This document shows positions 6,375-6,970 of a stretch of DNA of 6,970 nt, piece by piece (position 1 is the stretch's first letter; each line of letters opens with the position of its first letter). The stretch covers positions 1 to 6,970 of the forward strand of contig CAJXIS010000112.1 of the NCBI GenBank assembly GCA_913054115.1. The letters are read 5' to 3'. The notes beneath the pieces were generated by a model, which saw only the letters and a list, made by a program, of their open reading frames with translations, searched no databases and had not been told where the DNA came from. This DNA comes from an uncultured Acidimicrobiaceae bacterium (lineage in GTDB: Bacteria > Actinomycetota > Acidimicrobiia > Acidimicrobiales > MedAcidi-G1). The position numbers and the translations under genes are program-made.

Positions 6375-6970
6375 CCACGGTGCTCGTCCACCTCAAGGTC
6401 GACTACCTCGACACCGACCGGATGGGCGACCGCTTCCCGGGCGTGCGGTTCGTCCAGGTCGATCCCGACGGGCCCGTGGACGCCGATGTCCACGGTGAGG
6501 TCCTGGTGACGCGCGGCATGAAGTCGCCCAACCTCGCCGAGGTGCTCGAGCGGGGAGTCGAATGGGTGCACTGCACCGGCCACGGCGTCGACGAGATGCC
6601 ACTCGAGGCCGTCGGAGACCGAACCCTGACCTGCGCCCGCGGTGCGACCGCCGTGCCGATCGCCGAATGGGTGGTGGCGATGCTGCTCACCGCCGCCAAG
6701 CGACTCCCCGCAAGTTGGATCGACGAACCGCCGGAGCGCTGGTTCCTGTCCCGTCTCGGCACGCTCGAGGGCGCCACGGTCGCGTTGATCGGCTACGGAT
6801 CGATCAACCGGGGCGTCGCCGCCCGGCTCGCACCGTTCGGATGCCGACTGCTCGCCGTGCGACGGTCGGGCGCCCCGGTCGACGACCCCGGCGTCGTGGT
6901 CGTGGCCGACGCCGCAGCCGCAGTCGCCGAGGCCGACCACGTGGTGATCGGCGTCCCGTCGACGCCCGAG
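6371..6970 (+). CDS. D-isomer-specific 2-hydroxyacid dehydrogenase, N-terminal 200 residues (runs off the window)
   Basis: The frame is open from TTG 6371 to the window end, 200 codons of a protein that is usually about 310-330 residues. The family interconverts 2-hydroxy acids and 2-oxo acids with NAD(P)H in the cytoplasm. The N-terminal flavodoxin-like substrate domain covers about 1-95 and contains VEWVHCTGHGVDEM (63-76), then the linker helix PIAEWVVAMLLTAAKRLP (96-113). The nucleotide domain begins LGTLEGATVALIGYGSIN (129-146), followed by RGVAARLAPFGCRLLAVRR (147-165), the usual beta-alpha-beta with the A-x-x-x-x-x-FG signature. VIGVPSTPE (192-200) is the start of the conserved loop that normally continues with T-R. 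The third glycine of GxGxxG is Asn146, which is unusual. The catalytic Arg, Glu and His lie beyond the window, so activity cannot be judged. The start overlaps the thioesterase stop as TTGA and is supported by GGGAG; GTG 6380 is the alternative. Substrate unknown. Confidence 0.87.
   Translation, partial: MTTVLVHLKVDYLDTDRMGDRFPGVRFVQVDPDGPVDADVHGEVLVTRGMKSPNLAEVLERGVEWVHCTGHGVDEMPLEAVGDRTLTCARGATAVPIAEWVVAMLLTAAKRLPASWIDEPPERWFLSRLGTLEGATVALIGYGSINRGVAARLAPFGCRLLAVRRSGAPVDDPGVVVVADAAAAVAEADHVVIGVPSTPE

Noticed and set aside
6086..6940. 284-residue minus-strand open frame across the thioesterase/2-hydroxyacid dehydrogenase junction
   Set aside because: It covers two sense genes with family motifs. 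The composition (Gly, Asp, His, Arg) is typical of antisense shadow.

Overview
The window is ordinary, gene-dense chromosomal DNA from a high-GC bacterium. GC-ending codons dominate (GCC, GAC, CTC, GTC), GTG and TTG starts are frequent, and two genes show leaderless-looking starts. This suggests an actinobacterium, possibly of the Acidimicrobiia type. That placement is inferred from composition and gene content, not from a marker gene. No mobile element, CRISPR array, RNA gene, phage gene or defence gene is visible.

Layout: (1) 1-106, the last codons of an acyl-CoA carboxylase carboxyltransferase (PccB-like) subunit. (2) 107-290, a 184-bp intergenic region with a small hairpin and a nested inverted repeat around a putative promoter. 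(3) 291-1559 (+), a type II citrate synthase. (4) 1572-2555 (-), a PIG3-type NAD(P)H:quinone oxidoreductase, convergent with citrate synthase. (5) 2638-3117 (+), a small META-domain lipoprotein. (6) 3124-4317 (-), an acyl-CoA dehydrogenase, convergent with the lipoprotein gene. (7) 4383-5555 (+), an M20D amidohydrolase. (8) 5565-6374 (+), a TesB-type acyl-CoA thioesterase II. (9) 6371 to the window end (+), the first 200 codons of a D-2-hydroxyacid dehydrogenase. Genes 7-9 are packed like one operon (9-bp gap, then a 4-bp overlap). No gap exceeds 300 bp.

Taken together, the genes concern acyl-CoA and central carbon metabolism: acyl-CoA carboxylation, citrate synthesis, acyl-CoA dehydrogenation and thioester hydrolysis. 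They are joined by an amidase, a hydroxyacid dehydrogenase, an NAD(P)H oxidoreductase and one envelope lipoprotein. Nothing shows that they form a single dedicated pathway.

I found no convincing new biological system. The most useful observations are regulatory. A near-identical 12-base element directly precedes two start codons and fits leaderless -10 promoters. The divergent acyl-CoA dehydrogenase/amidohydrolase pair has back-to-back promoter candidates with overlapping -35 boxes. A nested dyad lies around the citrate synthase promoter, and short dyads occur at both convergent gene ends. Two proteins also differ from textbook motifs: the dehydrogenase has a relocated catalytic Glu, and the hydroxyacid dehydrogenase has GxGxxN in place of GxGxxG.
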